Shown: piece after piece, positions 52,217-60,570 of the stretch | Position numbering within the stretch: the stretch's first letter is position 1 | Layout of the letters: each line of letters begins with the position of its first letter | Assembly: GCA_964634885.1 (NCBI GenBank) | Contig: CAZWLN010000010.1 | Coordinates: forward strand, 1 to 64,000 | DNA from: DAINRZ01 sp964634885 | GTDB lineage: Bacteria; Bacteroidota; Ignavibacteria; Kapaibacteriales; UBA2268 | DNA: 64,000 bases | Direction of reading: 5' to 3' | Notes under the pieces: generated by a model | Told to the model about the DNA's origin: nothing | The model's input: only the letters and a program-made list of their open reading frames with translations | Databases searched by the model: none | Position numbers and translations under genes: made by a program

Positions 52217-53419
52217 ATGATGAATAATGATATAGTTATATTTATTGTCGATAATGAACAGAATAATCGTATTACCTTTGGTAAGCTGATCGAGAAGCTT
52301 TTCCCTAATATGAAGTATGTTCTGATCGAAGATGCATACAAAGCCTTACACAGCCTGAAAAATGAAACACGCAAGATAATTCTTCTTGCAAACATGAACC
52401 TTCAGGTGATCAATGGTTTTCAGCTAATGGCAAAAGTCAGGGAAGAAGAAAAGATCAAAGACTCCTATATTATTCTTGTCAACCAGGGTTCCGACAATGA
52501 AGTCAATATTAAAGCCATCAAGATGGGCGCCGACGATGTAATATTCAAACCTTTCAGTTTCGACCAACTGATTACAAAACTGCGTTCTGCCGTCAGGTAT
52601 GTCAGTATGCTCGGAAAAATCGAAGAAGCCAACAACAAGATCAATTCATTGGAAGATGAACTGTACAAAGAAGTATATAAAATGAAAGACAACCTGCTGG
52701 ACCTGTACCTTGCACGCGATCCGGCAGCCGGCCCTAAGATACAGAGAATTACAGACGCTTCTGTGTGGATTGCCAATAAAATTGGTACCTTCTCGGAAGC
52801 CGAAGTCAAGATCATTGAGAATGCGGCGAACCTGTGTTTCATCGGTAAGCTGAAGATGCCCGAAACAATGCTGGGTATTCCGGTAATGAAGAACGGCATT
52901 GTAACCAATGCCACTGTCGAGAAAATACCCGGCGACGCCAAAGCTATTGTCAGCAGGCTCAAGGGATTCGAAGATGTGGCATACAATCTGTACCACCTCT
53001 TCGAGAACTTCGACGGCAGCGGTTTTCCTGAGAAGATCAAAGCTTGGCAGATACCCATTGGCTCAAGGATAATCAGGGTGGCATGGGATTACGAAGAGAT
53101 CATCGATACTTTCCGCGGCGTCGAATCCAAGGCAATGGAAGAGATATACCACGAAAGCAAGCGCCTTTACGACTTCAAGATTGTTTCGCTTTATGACCAG
53201 TACCTTGCAAACCTGCCGATCAACCAGACAAGAGAAAAAGCAGTCGAATTCAAAGAACTGGTCGAGAGCATGGTGCTGAGCAGGAACATCGTTACTGAGT
53301 CCGGATTGAAGCTGATGTCCGCCGGACTGACCCTGAAAGTCGAGAACATCGAAAAGATCAGGGAGATCAGGAAATCCGACGCCATTATCGGCGACATCTA
53401 CGTCAGGAAGAAGAAATAG
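52217..53419 (+). CDS. Degenerate receiver + degenerate HD-GYP protein
   Basis: 400 aa. Receiver-like N-terminus (about 1-130: IFIVDNEQN; ANMNLQVINGF; ADDVIFKPF), but the phosphoacceptor Asp is replaced by Ala (LLANMN in place of LLDxxMP) though the Lys in FKPF remains. After a coiled coil (about 132-155) comes an HD-GYP-like domain: AANLCFIGKLKMPE aligns with AAxLHDIGKIxIP, so the HD metal pair is Cys-Phe; YHLFENFDGSGFP replaces HHExxDGSGYP; IPIGSRIIRVAWDYEE retains the VAD-YE shape with Trp for Asp. Both active sites appear dead, suggesting a scaffold or sensor of c-di-GMP. No partner adjoins it. Confidence 0.78.
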   Translation: MMNNDIVIFIVDNEQNNRITFGKLIEKLFPNMKYVLIEDAYKALHSLKNETRKIILLANMNLQVINGFQLMAKVREEEKIKDSYIILVNQGSDNEVNIKAIKMGADDVIFKPFSFDQLITKLRSAVRYVSMLGKIEEANNKINSLEDELYKEVYKMKDNLLDLYLARDPAAGPKIQRITDASVWIANKIGTFSEAEVKIIENAANLCFIGKLKMPETMLGIPVMKNGIVTNATVEKIPGDAKAIVSRLKGFEDVAYNLYHLFENFDGSGFPEKIKAWQIPIGSRIIRVAWDYEEIIDTFRGVESKAMEEIYHESKRLYDFKIVSLYDQYLANLPINQTREKAVEFKELVESMVLSRNIVTESGLKLMSAGLTLKVENIEKIREIRKSDAIIGDIYVRKKK

Positions 53420-53723
53420 AGCAGGGCATTGCCCGACAAACTAAAACTTGCCAACTGCTTGTGTTTTCCAGTCTCACTTACTGTTGTTAATAGCAGCCGA
53501 AGAGAAGTTACTTTGTACTTCTGCCTTCTTGCGAAAATGACAGGGTTTTGGTAACAGGCAAAAATACTCATACAAAAAAGAACAGGTTCATTATCCGGGA
53601 TCGGGTAAAAAGGAAATTTGAATTTAACAGCCACGAGCTGAAGTACGAGGTTATAGAAAAGTAACAGAAGAAACTCTTTCTCCCAAATTTTTTCTCCTGA
53701 CGCCAAAAAGTCTGTAATTATTT
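53420..53723. other. Intergenic, no gene supported
   Basis: About 300 bases with no convincing ORF, RNA or repeat. An open minus-strand frame exists but lacks a ribosome site, composition, or family resemblance. Confidence 0.45.
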
Positions 53724-53747
53724 CACAGTTTGTACGTATAAACAGTG
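53724..53747. promoter_or_regulatory. 24-bp near-perfect palindrome upstream of the VWA-OmpA operon
   Basis: CACAGTTTGTAC followed directly by GTATAAACAGTG; 10 of 12 pairs match the dyad. It lies 29 nt before the ATG at 53777, a position suited to an operator overlapping the promoter or 5' leader. Confidence 0.55.
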
Positions 53748-53776
53748 TTGTAATGTTCTAAAGTAAGACGGGATTT

Positions 53777-55273
53777 ATGGCGAAATACATTAAACCGGGT
53801 ATAAAACATGGGCATTTTTGGGTTCTGCCGTTGTTCGTATTTTTATTTACCGGTTGTCCCAGCCACATCGAAGAGATGTTGAACAGTAAGGAAAACATAA
53901 GGAATTACAGGCCGGTGTATGTTACTTCAAGCATTTCCATAAACAGTGCCGATTTTCGTAAATACTATGCCGCAGATTCCAACTTTGCTTTTTCATTACC
54001 CGGAAAAGATACAAACGCCGTAATTCCGTTGATTTTTGAAATCAGGAACATCGAGCACAACAATTACCCGGATTATGTCGAACTGAAAGCCTATCTGTAC
54101 GATACCCTTGGGCACTTCATTACGGGCATTGCCCCGCCTCATTTCAAGGGGACCGGAACTTACAGGGATTACTGGAAATCATTGACCGAAAGCTGTAGCG
54201 GCGTATCTTACCCCATTCAGGATTATGAAGTAACCGAGGTACGGCAGGATGCCGGAATACCCTACGCCATGTCGTTCGTACTCGACCATTCCGGGTCTAT
54301 GAACGGGACCATCGAGCCTCTGAAGAAGGCACTGAAAAGAATACTCAGGTCGATTAAAAAAGGTGACTGGGTCTCTGTCATCGATTTTGCCGATACTTTC
54401 AATATAGAAGTGCCAATTACTCCGGACCAGTCTGCCTATTACAATCAAACCAAACTGGAAAGTGAAGTTCATGGCGGAACCCATCTCTACGACGCCTGCA
54501 TCGCAAGTGTCGATGAACTACGTAAGGCGCCTGAGAGCCACAGGAAAATAATCATAATCTTTTCAGACGGTATGGACGGTGGTTCCAGTGCGACCTTAGA
54601 CGAAATCAAGGCCATCGCAAAAAGCGGTAATATTAAGGTGTATTGTATTACCTACCGTGAAGGGTTGACGGATTTCAAAGGCTTAAGGGACCTGGCGTCA
54701 TACACTGGGGGCAAACATTACCATTTAATTAACGAGAATGAGTTCCCCTATGCCTTTGCAGATATTTACCTGACACTGAACAATTATTACCTGATCAGGT
54801 ACAAACCGCCCGTGTGCGCTTCGATACACAACGTTGCCGTCAACCTTCAACTACCTGAACTTAACAACAGCAATATGATCGCCAATGCAAGCTATGACAA
54901 ATCGATAATTACCGCTTTCGAGCCTGTCGGTACCGTCAAGTTCCTTAATATTGAATTCGAATTCAATAAAGCAGCCATAAACCCTTCTTCCATGCCGATG
55001 ATTGAAGAAGTGGCAACAGCCATGAACAACAATAAGAATATTACTATAAAAGTCTGTGGCCACACCGACGACAAAGGCGACGAGGAATACAACCTGAAAC
55101 TTTCCAGGGAAAGGGCCATTGCGGTTAAACATGCCCTCGAGTCTTACGGTGTTGACGGCGACAGGATAAAAATCGAAGGTAAAGGGGAGGGAGCTCCGCT
55201 GGTACCAAACACAAACGAAGAAAACAGGGCAAAGAACAGGAGGACAGAATTCATTGTCATCAGTAATGGTTAA
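53777..55273 (+). CDS. VWA-domain lipoprotein with C-terminal OmpA peptidoglycan-binding domain
   Basis: 498 aa. Lipoprotein signal (lipobox FTGC, Cys about 27). A VWFA domain at ~168-345 has MIDAS DHSGS (residues in AMSFVLDHSGSMN) with the downstream Thr (GGTHLYDA) and Asp (FSDGMDGG). An OmpA_C domain occupies the last ~115 residues (LNIEFEFNKAAINPSSMPMIEEV; KVCGHTDDKGDEEYNLKLSRERA; KNRRTEFIVI). Such proteins tether the outer membrane to peptidoglycan and bind an adhesion or assembly partner. Overlaps the next gene by 20 nt if the TTG start there is used. Confidence 0.87.
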   Translation: MAKYIKPGIKHGHFWVLPLFVFLFTGCPSHIEEMLNSKENIRNYRPVYVTSSISINSADFRKYYAADSNFAFSLPGKDTNAVIPLIFEIRNIEHNNYPDYVELKAYLYDTLGHFITGIAPPHFKGTGTYRDYWKSLTESCSGVSYPIQDYEVTEVRQDAGIPYAMSFVLDHSGSMNGTIEPLKKALKRILRSIKKGDWVSVIDFADTFNIEVPITPDQSAYYNQTKLESEVHGGTHLYDACIASVDELRKAPESHRKIIIIFSDGMDGGSSATLDEIKAIAKSGNIKVYCITYREGLTDFKGLRDLASYTGGKHYHLINENEFPYAFADIYLTLNNYYLIRYKPPVCASIHNVAVNLQLPELNNSNMIANASYDKSIITAFEPVGTVKFLNIEFEFNKAAINPSSMPMIEEVATAMNNNKNITIKVCGHTDDKGDEEYNLKLSRERAIAVKHALESYGVDGDRIKIEGKGEGAPLVPNTNEENRAKNRRTEFIVISNG

Positions 55274-56051
55274 AACGGGACTCAAATACTTACCGGCTTT
55301 GTTCCTCTTCCTTCTGGCGTTGGGGACAGGCTTGGTTTCGACGACGGCCGTTTCCGAAGAACTCAGGATTGAGACAGTAGTCGGCACTGAGATAGTAATA
55401 GAAGACACGATTACATACACCTGCCCTGATACGGTCAATACTTTGTCGATCAGCGGTATCATTACTATCAGTAACGGTACCGTATTCTATATCGACAGCG
55501 TCGCCTGTGAACTCCAGGACGGCGCCTGCATGGAAATTTCTAAAAATATCAAAAGAAACCTTTTCAATACGGCCTGTAGCTTTGATTGCGTGCTTGAACC
55601 GGAAATCCATAAGGAGAATGTCAGGGTTGGATTGAAGATATACGGCGAAGCGCTTGCCGGCAACGACAGCGTTTGTTCGATAGTATTAAAAGATGTCGAA
55701 GTGAACGGGACCATCATCGGGGACAGCCTGGTTGTCAACTTAGTTAACAGGAACGTCGGCAGCCGGTTGCCGTACGTCAGGTTTCCCTTTCTCAGCGAAG
55801 GACGTCCCAACCCGGTTTCCCATTACAGTACCATAACCTGGGAATACTGGTTCGACCAGGACAGCGATGTAACATTGTCTATTTATGACCTGTGCGGTAG
55901 AGAGAAGATACTTGAGAAATTCACAGATAAACCGAAGGGTCTGTACACATTCACTTTTACTCCCGATTACCGGATTACATCAGGGTTCTATATACTGTTG
56001 CTCGAAACAAACTCAGGCACGGCGTTACGCTCGTTTTTCATCATGGAATAG
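55254..56051 (+). CDS. T9SS-sorted secreted protein
   Basis: About 265 aa. Signal peptide (MVKTGLKYLPALFLFLLALGTGLVSTTA). The mature N-terminal ~150 residues are beta-rich with several Cys. The final ~80 residues are a T9SS type A C-terminal domain (PNPVSHYSTITWEYWFDQDSDVTLSIYDLCGREK...GLYTFTFTPDYRITSGFYILLL). Start uncertain: TTG at 55254 has AGGAGG 10 nt before it, ATG at 55266 gives a cleaner signal peptide. Sits between a VWA-OmpA lipoprotein and an outer-membrane protein. Confidence 0.8.
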   Translation: MSSVMVKTGLKYLPALFLFLLALGTGLVSTTAVSEELRIETVVGTEIVIEDTITYTCPDTVNTLSISGIITISNGTVFYIDSVACELQDGACMEISKNIKRNLFNTACSFDCVLEPEIHKENVRVGLKIYGEALAGNDSVCSIVLKDVEVNGTIIGDSLVVNLVNRNVGSRLPYVRFPFLSEGRPNPVSHYSTITWEYWFDQDSDVTLSIYDLCGREKILEKFTDKPKGLYTFTFTPDYRITSGFYILLLETNSGTALRSFFIME

Positions 56052-56055
56052 GCCT

Positions 56056-57042
56056 ATGAATAAGTTATTGATCTTCATGTTATTAATCATTGCAACGTTA
56101 CCGGCTTTGTCCATGGAATACGACAGCCTTAGCGGCCCGGATCGGGTGCCGCCTGAAATAACGGAGCCGGAAGACACGATAATCGACCTGTTGAACCTGC
56201 CGCCCTATTCAACCGTAGCCCCCAAAATTGAAGAGCACCATGAATACGGCCTTTTCCCGACTGTAGGCCCAACCGATATTAACTACTTTTTTATCATTGG
56301 CGGCGGCGACAATTGGGACTTCGCACACAATCTGCGCTCTCAAAGCCTGCTGCCGACAACCAACAGCTTTTCAGGTATTAACCCATACGACAACGACGAG
56401 TTAGAGCGGCGGAAGGCCTATACCCAGACAGTTGACGAGGAGTACAGAGTGACCGGAAATGGTGTTTATGGGTTTGGCATGAAAACCGGTATTCCCGGCC
56501 TCCCCATGTACAATTTTCTCGACCTGTACCTTGTCAGCAATACAGGTTTGCTCTATACCAAGGACAAATCCAAGTGCTACCTGAATTACAGGGGAGAAAA
56601 AGTGCACTTCACCGAGGGTGGTGTCGTTACTCTCAATGAATGGCTGATTACCGTGAAATATGGCCTTATGATACCTTTCTACGGTGTCGTTTACAATCTT
56701 AACGGCAACGACTTCAACTATTTTTACTATATCAGCGTTGCCCCTGTTGCCGCATTGTCGATATACAGCAGCGGGGAACAATATATGCAGATCATGAACG
56801 CTAAGGACGACTTAAGATACGACACCGGCAGGGATGTCCTCTATCTGCAGAAACACAAAGTATTCGAAACCCTGAACCGTATCCGCTACTACGCCAATGT
56901 ATCATTAGGACTTGAACTGGCGGTCAGCCATTTCTGCATGAATGCCGAACTATACTGCGATTACCCCCTTAACTCAGTGTTCAGCGACGCCTGGTGGGGC
57001 CAGATGAAATTCGGGTTCCTGGCAAAATTCGGCGGCCACTGA
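56056..57042 (+). CDS. Probable outer-membrane protein of unknown family
   Basis: 328 aa. Signal peptide MNKLLIFMLLIIATLPALSME. Aromatic-rich strands (FLDLYLVSNTGLLYTKDKSKCYLNYRGEKVHFT; WLITVKYGLMIPFYGVVYN; VAPVAALSIYSSG; MKFGFLAKFGGH) suggest a barrel. The terminal GGH is not the usual aromatic ending, though FLAKF lies just before. Start at 56056 chosen by the signal peptide; the open frame extends far upstream into the T9SS gene. Four bases separate it from that gene, so the three genes form one operon. Confidence 0.68.
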   Translation: MNKLLIFMLLIIATLPALSMEYDSLSGPDRVPPEITEPEDTIIDLLNLPPYSTVAPKIEEHHEYGLFPTVGPTDINYFFIIGGGDNWDFAHNLRSQSLLPTTNSFSGINPYDNDELERRKAYTQTVDEEYRVTGNGVYGFGMKTGIPGLPMYNFLDLYLVSNTGLLYTKDKSKCYLNYRGEKVHFTEGGVVTLNEWLITVKYGLMIPFYGVVYNLNGNDFNYFYYISVAPVAALSIYSSGEQYMQIMNAKDDLRYDTGRDVLYLQKHKVFETLNRIRYYANVSLGLELAVSHFCMNAELYCDYPLNSVFSDAWWGQMKFGFLAKFGGH

Positions 57043-57146
57043 GATTGCTTTGTTGCCTGAAATACTCACATAAAATATGATTATATAAAAACACTTATGT
57101 AATCCCGAAATTTGTTTCCGGTATAAGAACCATTTTCATTATCCTA

Positions 57147-57177
57147 TTGTATAATAAAAAAATAATTCATAACTTTG
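57147..57177 (+). promoter_or_regulatory. Bacteroidota-type promoter for the DUF971 gene
   Basis: TTG at 57147-57149, 20-nt spacer, TAACTTTG at 57170-57177; start expected near 57184, giving a leader of about 50 nt. Confidence 0.6.
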
Positions 57178-57234
57178 TTTTCTGTATTAATTAATTTTAA
57201 AATAAAATAAGTTTTATAAATTATTATAGATTAG

Positions 57235-57597
57235 ATGAATTCAATTGCTCCCAGATCGATTACGAAACCGGCCAGGTTCCTGATAAAATGCGAATGGAGT
57301 GACGGTTACCAGTCTGTAATAACCCTTGAGAAACTGCGGGAAGAGTGTCCCTGCGCGCAGTGTACTGCCGACAGGGAACAAAAGGCGAAAATCCCCGTTC
57401 CCCCCCTGAAAATGTTCAAGAACGGCATGAATGAACTGGTGGCCCTCAAACCCGTAGGTAACTATGCCGTAAAACCCGAATGGTCCGACGGACACGATGA
57501 CGGCATCTACGACTGGGATTACCTCCGGAAGGTATTCGAAAAGCATGCCCTCGACGACGATACTGTCGGTAAATACATGAAACAGGACAACATCTGA
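57235..57597 (+). CDS. DUF971 protein (gamma-butyrobetaine hydroxylase-like N-terminal domain)
   Basis: 120 aa, family-typical. Signatures: LIKCEWSDGYQSVITLEKLREECPCAQCTADR (zinc-type CPCAQC), LVALKPVGNYAVKPEWSDGHDDGIYDWDYLRKV. Homologues are small stand-alone proteins, some linked to Fe-S cluster or ParA/Mrp-type proteins; function unsettled. Promoter at 57147-57177. Not obviously linked to hutU, which starts 85 nt downstream. Confidence 0.85.
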   Translation: MNSIAPRSITKPARFLIKCEWSDGYQSVITLEKLREECPCAQCTADREQKAKIPVPPLKMFKNGMNELVALKPVGNYAVKPEWSDGHDDGIYDWDYLRKVFEKHALDDDTVGKYMKQDNI

Positions 57598-57682
57598 CAT
57601 TGCCGGACATTTATTAAGCCGAAAAAAATGGAAAAATCATGATGTCATATCGTATATATAGTATGAAAAATAAAGGTGAAAT

Positions 57683-59335
57683 ATGCATAAGGTAGTAGTT
57701 CCAAGAGGAACAAATCTGACGTGTAAAAACTGGCAGATCGAAGCTGCCTACAGGATGATCCAGCACAACCTCGACGCAGAGAATGCCGAGAAGCCGGAAG
57801 AATTGATTGTTTACGGCGGTTTGGGCAAAGCAGCCCGTAACTGGGAAGCTTACGACGCAATCATCGACAGCCTGAAGAACCTTGAACCCGAAGAGACTCT
57901 GCTCGTGCAGTCAGGTAAACCTGTAGCCGTTGTTCCCACCCATAGCATGGCTCCGCGCGTAATAATTGCCAACTCCAACCTCGTTCCCAAATGGGCGAGT
58001 TGGGACTATTTCCGCGAGCTCGACAAAAAGGGCCTCATTATGTACGGCCAGATGACTGCCGGCAGTTGGATATATATCGGTACCCAGGGCATTCTCCAGG
58101 GCACCTACGAAACTTTTGCCGAATGTGCCAGGCAGCACTTCGGCGGTGACCTTTACGGCAGATTCCTCCTTACCGGCGGTATGGGCGGAATGGGTGGCGC
58201 TCAGCCTCTTGCCGCTCTGTTTACAGGCGCCGCTTCCATTACTGTCGAAATCGACGAAAAGCGAATAGACAAAAGAATACACGACGGGTACTGCCAGAAG
58301 AAAATGTTCTCACTCGACGAAGCCCTTGCCGAGATCAAGAGATGTACCGAAGCAAAAGAAGCCTGCTCGATCGGCCTTGTCGGCAATTGCGCCGATGTGC
58401 TGCCGGAAATACTTAAACGTGGAATCGTACCTGACGTTTTGACAGACCAAACGGCAGCCCACGATCCCCTTAACGGCTATTACCCCGCCGGCTACACAAA
58501 AGAACAAGCCGACGTACTCAGGAAAGACAATCCGGAAAAATATCTCGAAGAAGCTTACAAATCAATCGGTAAGCATGTACGTGCCATGCTGGAATTCCAG
58601 AAAAAAGGCTCCGTCGTTTTCGATTACGGCAATAATATACGCGGCATCGCCAAGGACTATGACAGTGTTAACAATGCTTTCGATTTCCCCGGTTTCGTTC
58701 CGGCATACATCAGGCCACTGTTCTGCGACGGTAAAGGCCCGTTCAGGTGGGTGGCGCTCTCCGGCGATCCCAAAGACATATACAAGACAGACGAAGCCAT
58801 CATGGACCTCTTCCCCCAGGATGAAGCCATGCACCGCTGGATCAGGCAGGCACAAAAGCACGTCGGCTTCCAGGCACTGCCCGCAAGGATATGCTGGCTG
58901 GGCTACGGAGACAGGATGAAGGCAGGCCTCCTTTTCAATGAATTAGTAAAAACCGGCCAGGTGTCTGCGCCGATAGTCATCGGCAGGGACCACCTCGACT
59001 GCGGGTCGGTCGCTTCGCCTTACAGGGAAACCGAAGGTATGCTCGACGGTTCCGACGCCATTGCCGACTGGGTTTACTTCAACTTTGCCCTGAACGCCGT
59101 AGGTGGCGCTTCGTGGGTTTCGCTCCATCACGGTGGCGGCGTAGGTATGGGCTTGTCTCTGCACGCCGGAATGGTTGTCGTAGCGGACGGAAGCGCCGAT
59201 TCTGAAACAAGACTCAGCCGTGTCCTGACTTACGACCCGATGATGGGCATAATACGCCACACTGATGCGGGTTACGAGAGAGCAATCGACAACGCAGGGA
59301 AGTTTGGCATAAAAATTCCTATGCTGAAAAAGTAG
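57683..59335 (+). CDS. hutU: Urocanate hydratase
   Basis: 550 aa, family-normal. Second enzyme of histidine degradation, converting urocanate to imidazolonepropionate with tightly bound NAD+. Motifs: RGTNLTCKNWQIEAAYRMIQHNLD, ELIVYGGLGKAARNWEAYD, QSGKPVAVVPTH, ANSNLVPKWA, GQMTAGSWIYIGTQGILQGTYETF, GRFLLTGGMGGMGGAQPLAA, FDYGNNIRGIAKD, GRDHLDCGSVASPYRETEGMLDGSDAIADW. AAGG before the ATG. No other hut gene is in the window, so histidase and imidazolonepropionase must lie elsewhere. Confidence 0.95.
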   Translation: MHKVVVPRGTNLTCKNWQIEAAYRMIQHNLDAENAEKPEELIVYGGLGKAARNWEAYDAIIDSLKNLEPEETLLVQSGKPVAVVPTHSMAPRVIIANSNLVPKWASWDYFRELDKKGLIMYGQMTAGSWIYIGTQGILQGTYETFAECARQHFGGDLYGRFLLTGGMGGMGGAQPLAALFTGAASITVEIDEKRIDKRIHDGYCQKKMFSLDEALAEIKRCTEAKEACSIGLVGNCADVLPEILKRGIVPDVLTDQTAAHDPLNGYYPAGYTKEQADVLRKDNPEKYLEEAYKSIGKHVRAMLEFQKKGSVVFDYGNNIRGIAKDYDSVNNAFDFPGFVPAYIRPLFCDGKGPFRWVALSGDPKDIYKTDEAIMDLFPQDEAMHRWIRQAQKHVGFQALPARICWLGYGDRMKAGLLFNELVKTGQVSAPIVIGRDHLDCGSVASPYRETEGMLDGSDAIADWVYFNFALNAVGGASWVSLHHGGGVGMGLSLHAGMVVVADGSADSETRLSRVLTYDPMMGIIRHTDAGYERAIDNAGKFGIKIPMLKK

Positions 59336-59396
59336 TTATTTGAAAGTCAGGCATAGTAAAAAATTTAGAATATTTACTAATTATAAAAAAAAGTTT

Positions 59397-59423
59397 GAAA
59401 CCTTTTTGAAGATTGAGTGTCTA
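59397..59423 (+). promoter_or_regulatory. Candidate ECF-sigma promoter, probably autoregulatory
   Basis: GAAACC at 59397-59402 with a T run, then GTGTCTA ending at 59423 (16 nt between). Nearly the same as 27646-27673 upstream of the T9SS propeller gene. It lies about 115 nt before the ECF sigma gene at 59537, suggesting self-activation. Remaining bases of 59336-59536 are AT-rich without a gene. Confidence 0.45.
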
Positions 59424-59536
59424 TATAGATGAGTATGTGGTACAAAAAATAGAAATGTTGAAAAAAACGGAGCGCTATGATTAATTAATACTAAATATGT
59501 ACGATAATATTAATTAATTGAAGAAAGGTTTTACGT

Positions 59537-60196
59537 ATGAAAGCCATAAGAAAAAGAGACGATAAGTTCAGTATAATCGACAAGAAAAAGGCGCTTTTAA
59601 ACCAGCGCAACACAGGCGCTTCGACAGGGAGAAACGGTATGGATTTAGCATTGCAAATAGAACATTTGTTCAAAACCGACAGGAAGAAGTTCCTGGGTTT
59701 CATCAGGCAGAGAGTTCGCAGCCAGGAAGAAGCCGAAGACATCCTCCAGGATGTGTTCACAAACGTGCTGGCAGCGTCCGCCAACGTCCAGAAACCCATC
59801 GAGAACATTGCCTCCTGGGTGTTTACGGCAGTAAGGAACAGGATCATCGACTCATACAGGAAGAAACGTGCTGAGACTTTCTCCGATATGCAGACACCCG
59901 GCCAATCAGAAGACGGCGTCGATACATTCGAGAATTTCCTGGGCGACTATTCGACGAGCCCCGAGAGCGACCTGATCAGGAAGACCATCTGGGAGTCGGT
60001 ACAGGACGGACTGCAGGAACTGCCCGCAGAGCAAAGGGAAGTATTCGTCCGCAACGAATTTGAAGGTGTCTCGTTCCGCGAAATGTCGGAAGAAACAGGG
60101 GTTAATATCAACACCCTGCTCGCAAGGAAGAGATATGCCGTACTGCACCTGCGCAAGAGGCTGAAGGACCTTTACGCTTCGGTGAATGAAAATTAA
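59537..60196 (+). CDS. ECF-type RNA polymerase sigma factor
   Basis: 219 aa. Region 2: LFKTDRKKFLGFIRQRVRSQEEAEDILQDVFTNVLAA with the WVFTAVRNRIIDSYRKKR helix; a ~40-residue linker; region 4: LQELPAEQREVFVRNEFEGVSFREMSEETGVNINTLLARKRYAVLHLRKRL with a clear helix-turn-helix. A basic N-terminal extension (KAIRKRDDKFSIIDKKKALLNQ) precedes region 2; a shorter start at 59639 is possible. AAAGG precedes the first ATG. No anti-sigma gene adjoins it. A terminator follows. Confidence 0.9.
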   Translation: MKAIRKRDDKFSIIDKKKALLNQRNTGASTGRNGMDLALQIEHLFKTDRKKFLGFIRQRVRSQEEAEDILQDVFTNVLAASANVQKPIENIASWVFTAVRNRIIDSYRKKRAETFSDMQTPGQSEDGVDTFENFLGDYSTSPESDLIRKTIWESVQDGLQELPAEQREVFVRNEFEGVSFREMSEETGVNINTLLARKRYAVLHLRKRLKDLYASVNEN

Positions 60197-60224
60197 AAAC
60201 AAACGACAATAGTACTTTTATTGG

Positions 60225-60251
60225 AGGCTGTTCGAAAGGGCAGCCTTTTTT
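60225..60251 (+). terminator. Terminator of the second ECF sigma gene
   Basis: AGGCTG / CAGCCT stem around a 10-nt loop, then a T tract. Confidence 0.85.
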
Positions 60252-60338
60252 GTGTCGTTATGGCAGTAAATATCTGCAATAATGACATGGTACTGAAAAA
60301 ATGTCAGTGTGTAAAGTGTGAACTGTGTGTAATAATTT

Positions 60339-60356
60339 TGTGAATATATTTTCACA
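60339..60356. promoter_or_regulatory. Inverted repeat upstream of the porin gene
   Basis: TGTGAA-TATATT-TTCACA; a second copy of GTGTGAA (60317-60323) lies upstream. Possible operator for the porin, 215 nt before its start. Two bases longer than a CRP site. The remaining 60252-60570 shows nothing further. Confidence 0.35.
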
Positions 60357-60570
60357 CTATTAAAAAATTGCCTTTCAAATTTTATTTGATTTTCAATTCG
60401 TTTCTGCCGTGTGGACTAAAAAGCATTATTTCTTCAAAGATATGATGTGATGAATTAATGCCGTCGGTTGATAACCGGAAATGATTGACGAATTTTCATA
60501 TTCATAGAATTTTCCCGGATTTTTATGTATTTTCGACCTTTATTCTTATGCAATTATTCAGGAATCTATA

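Noticed and set aside
53398..53706. 102-residue minus-strand ORF
   Set aside because: Overlaps the end of the HD-GYP-like gene, lacks a ribosome site and has no recognisable features.
60339..60356. CRP/FNR binding site
   Set aside because: The dyad is two bases longer than the TGTGA-N6-TCACA form; kept only as an unspecified inverted repeat.
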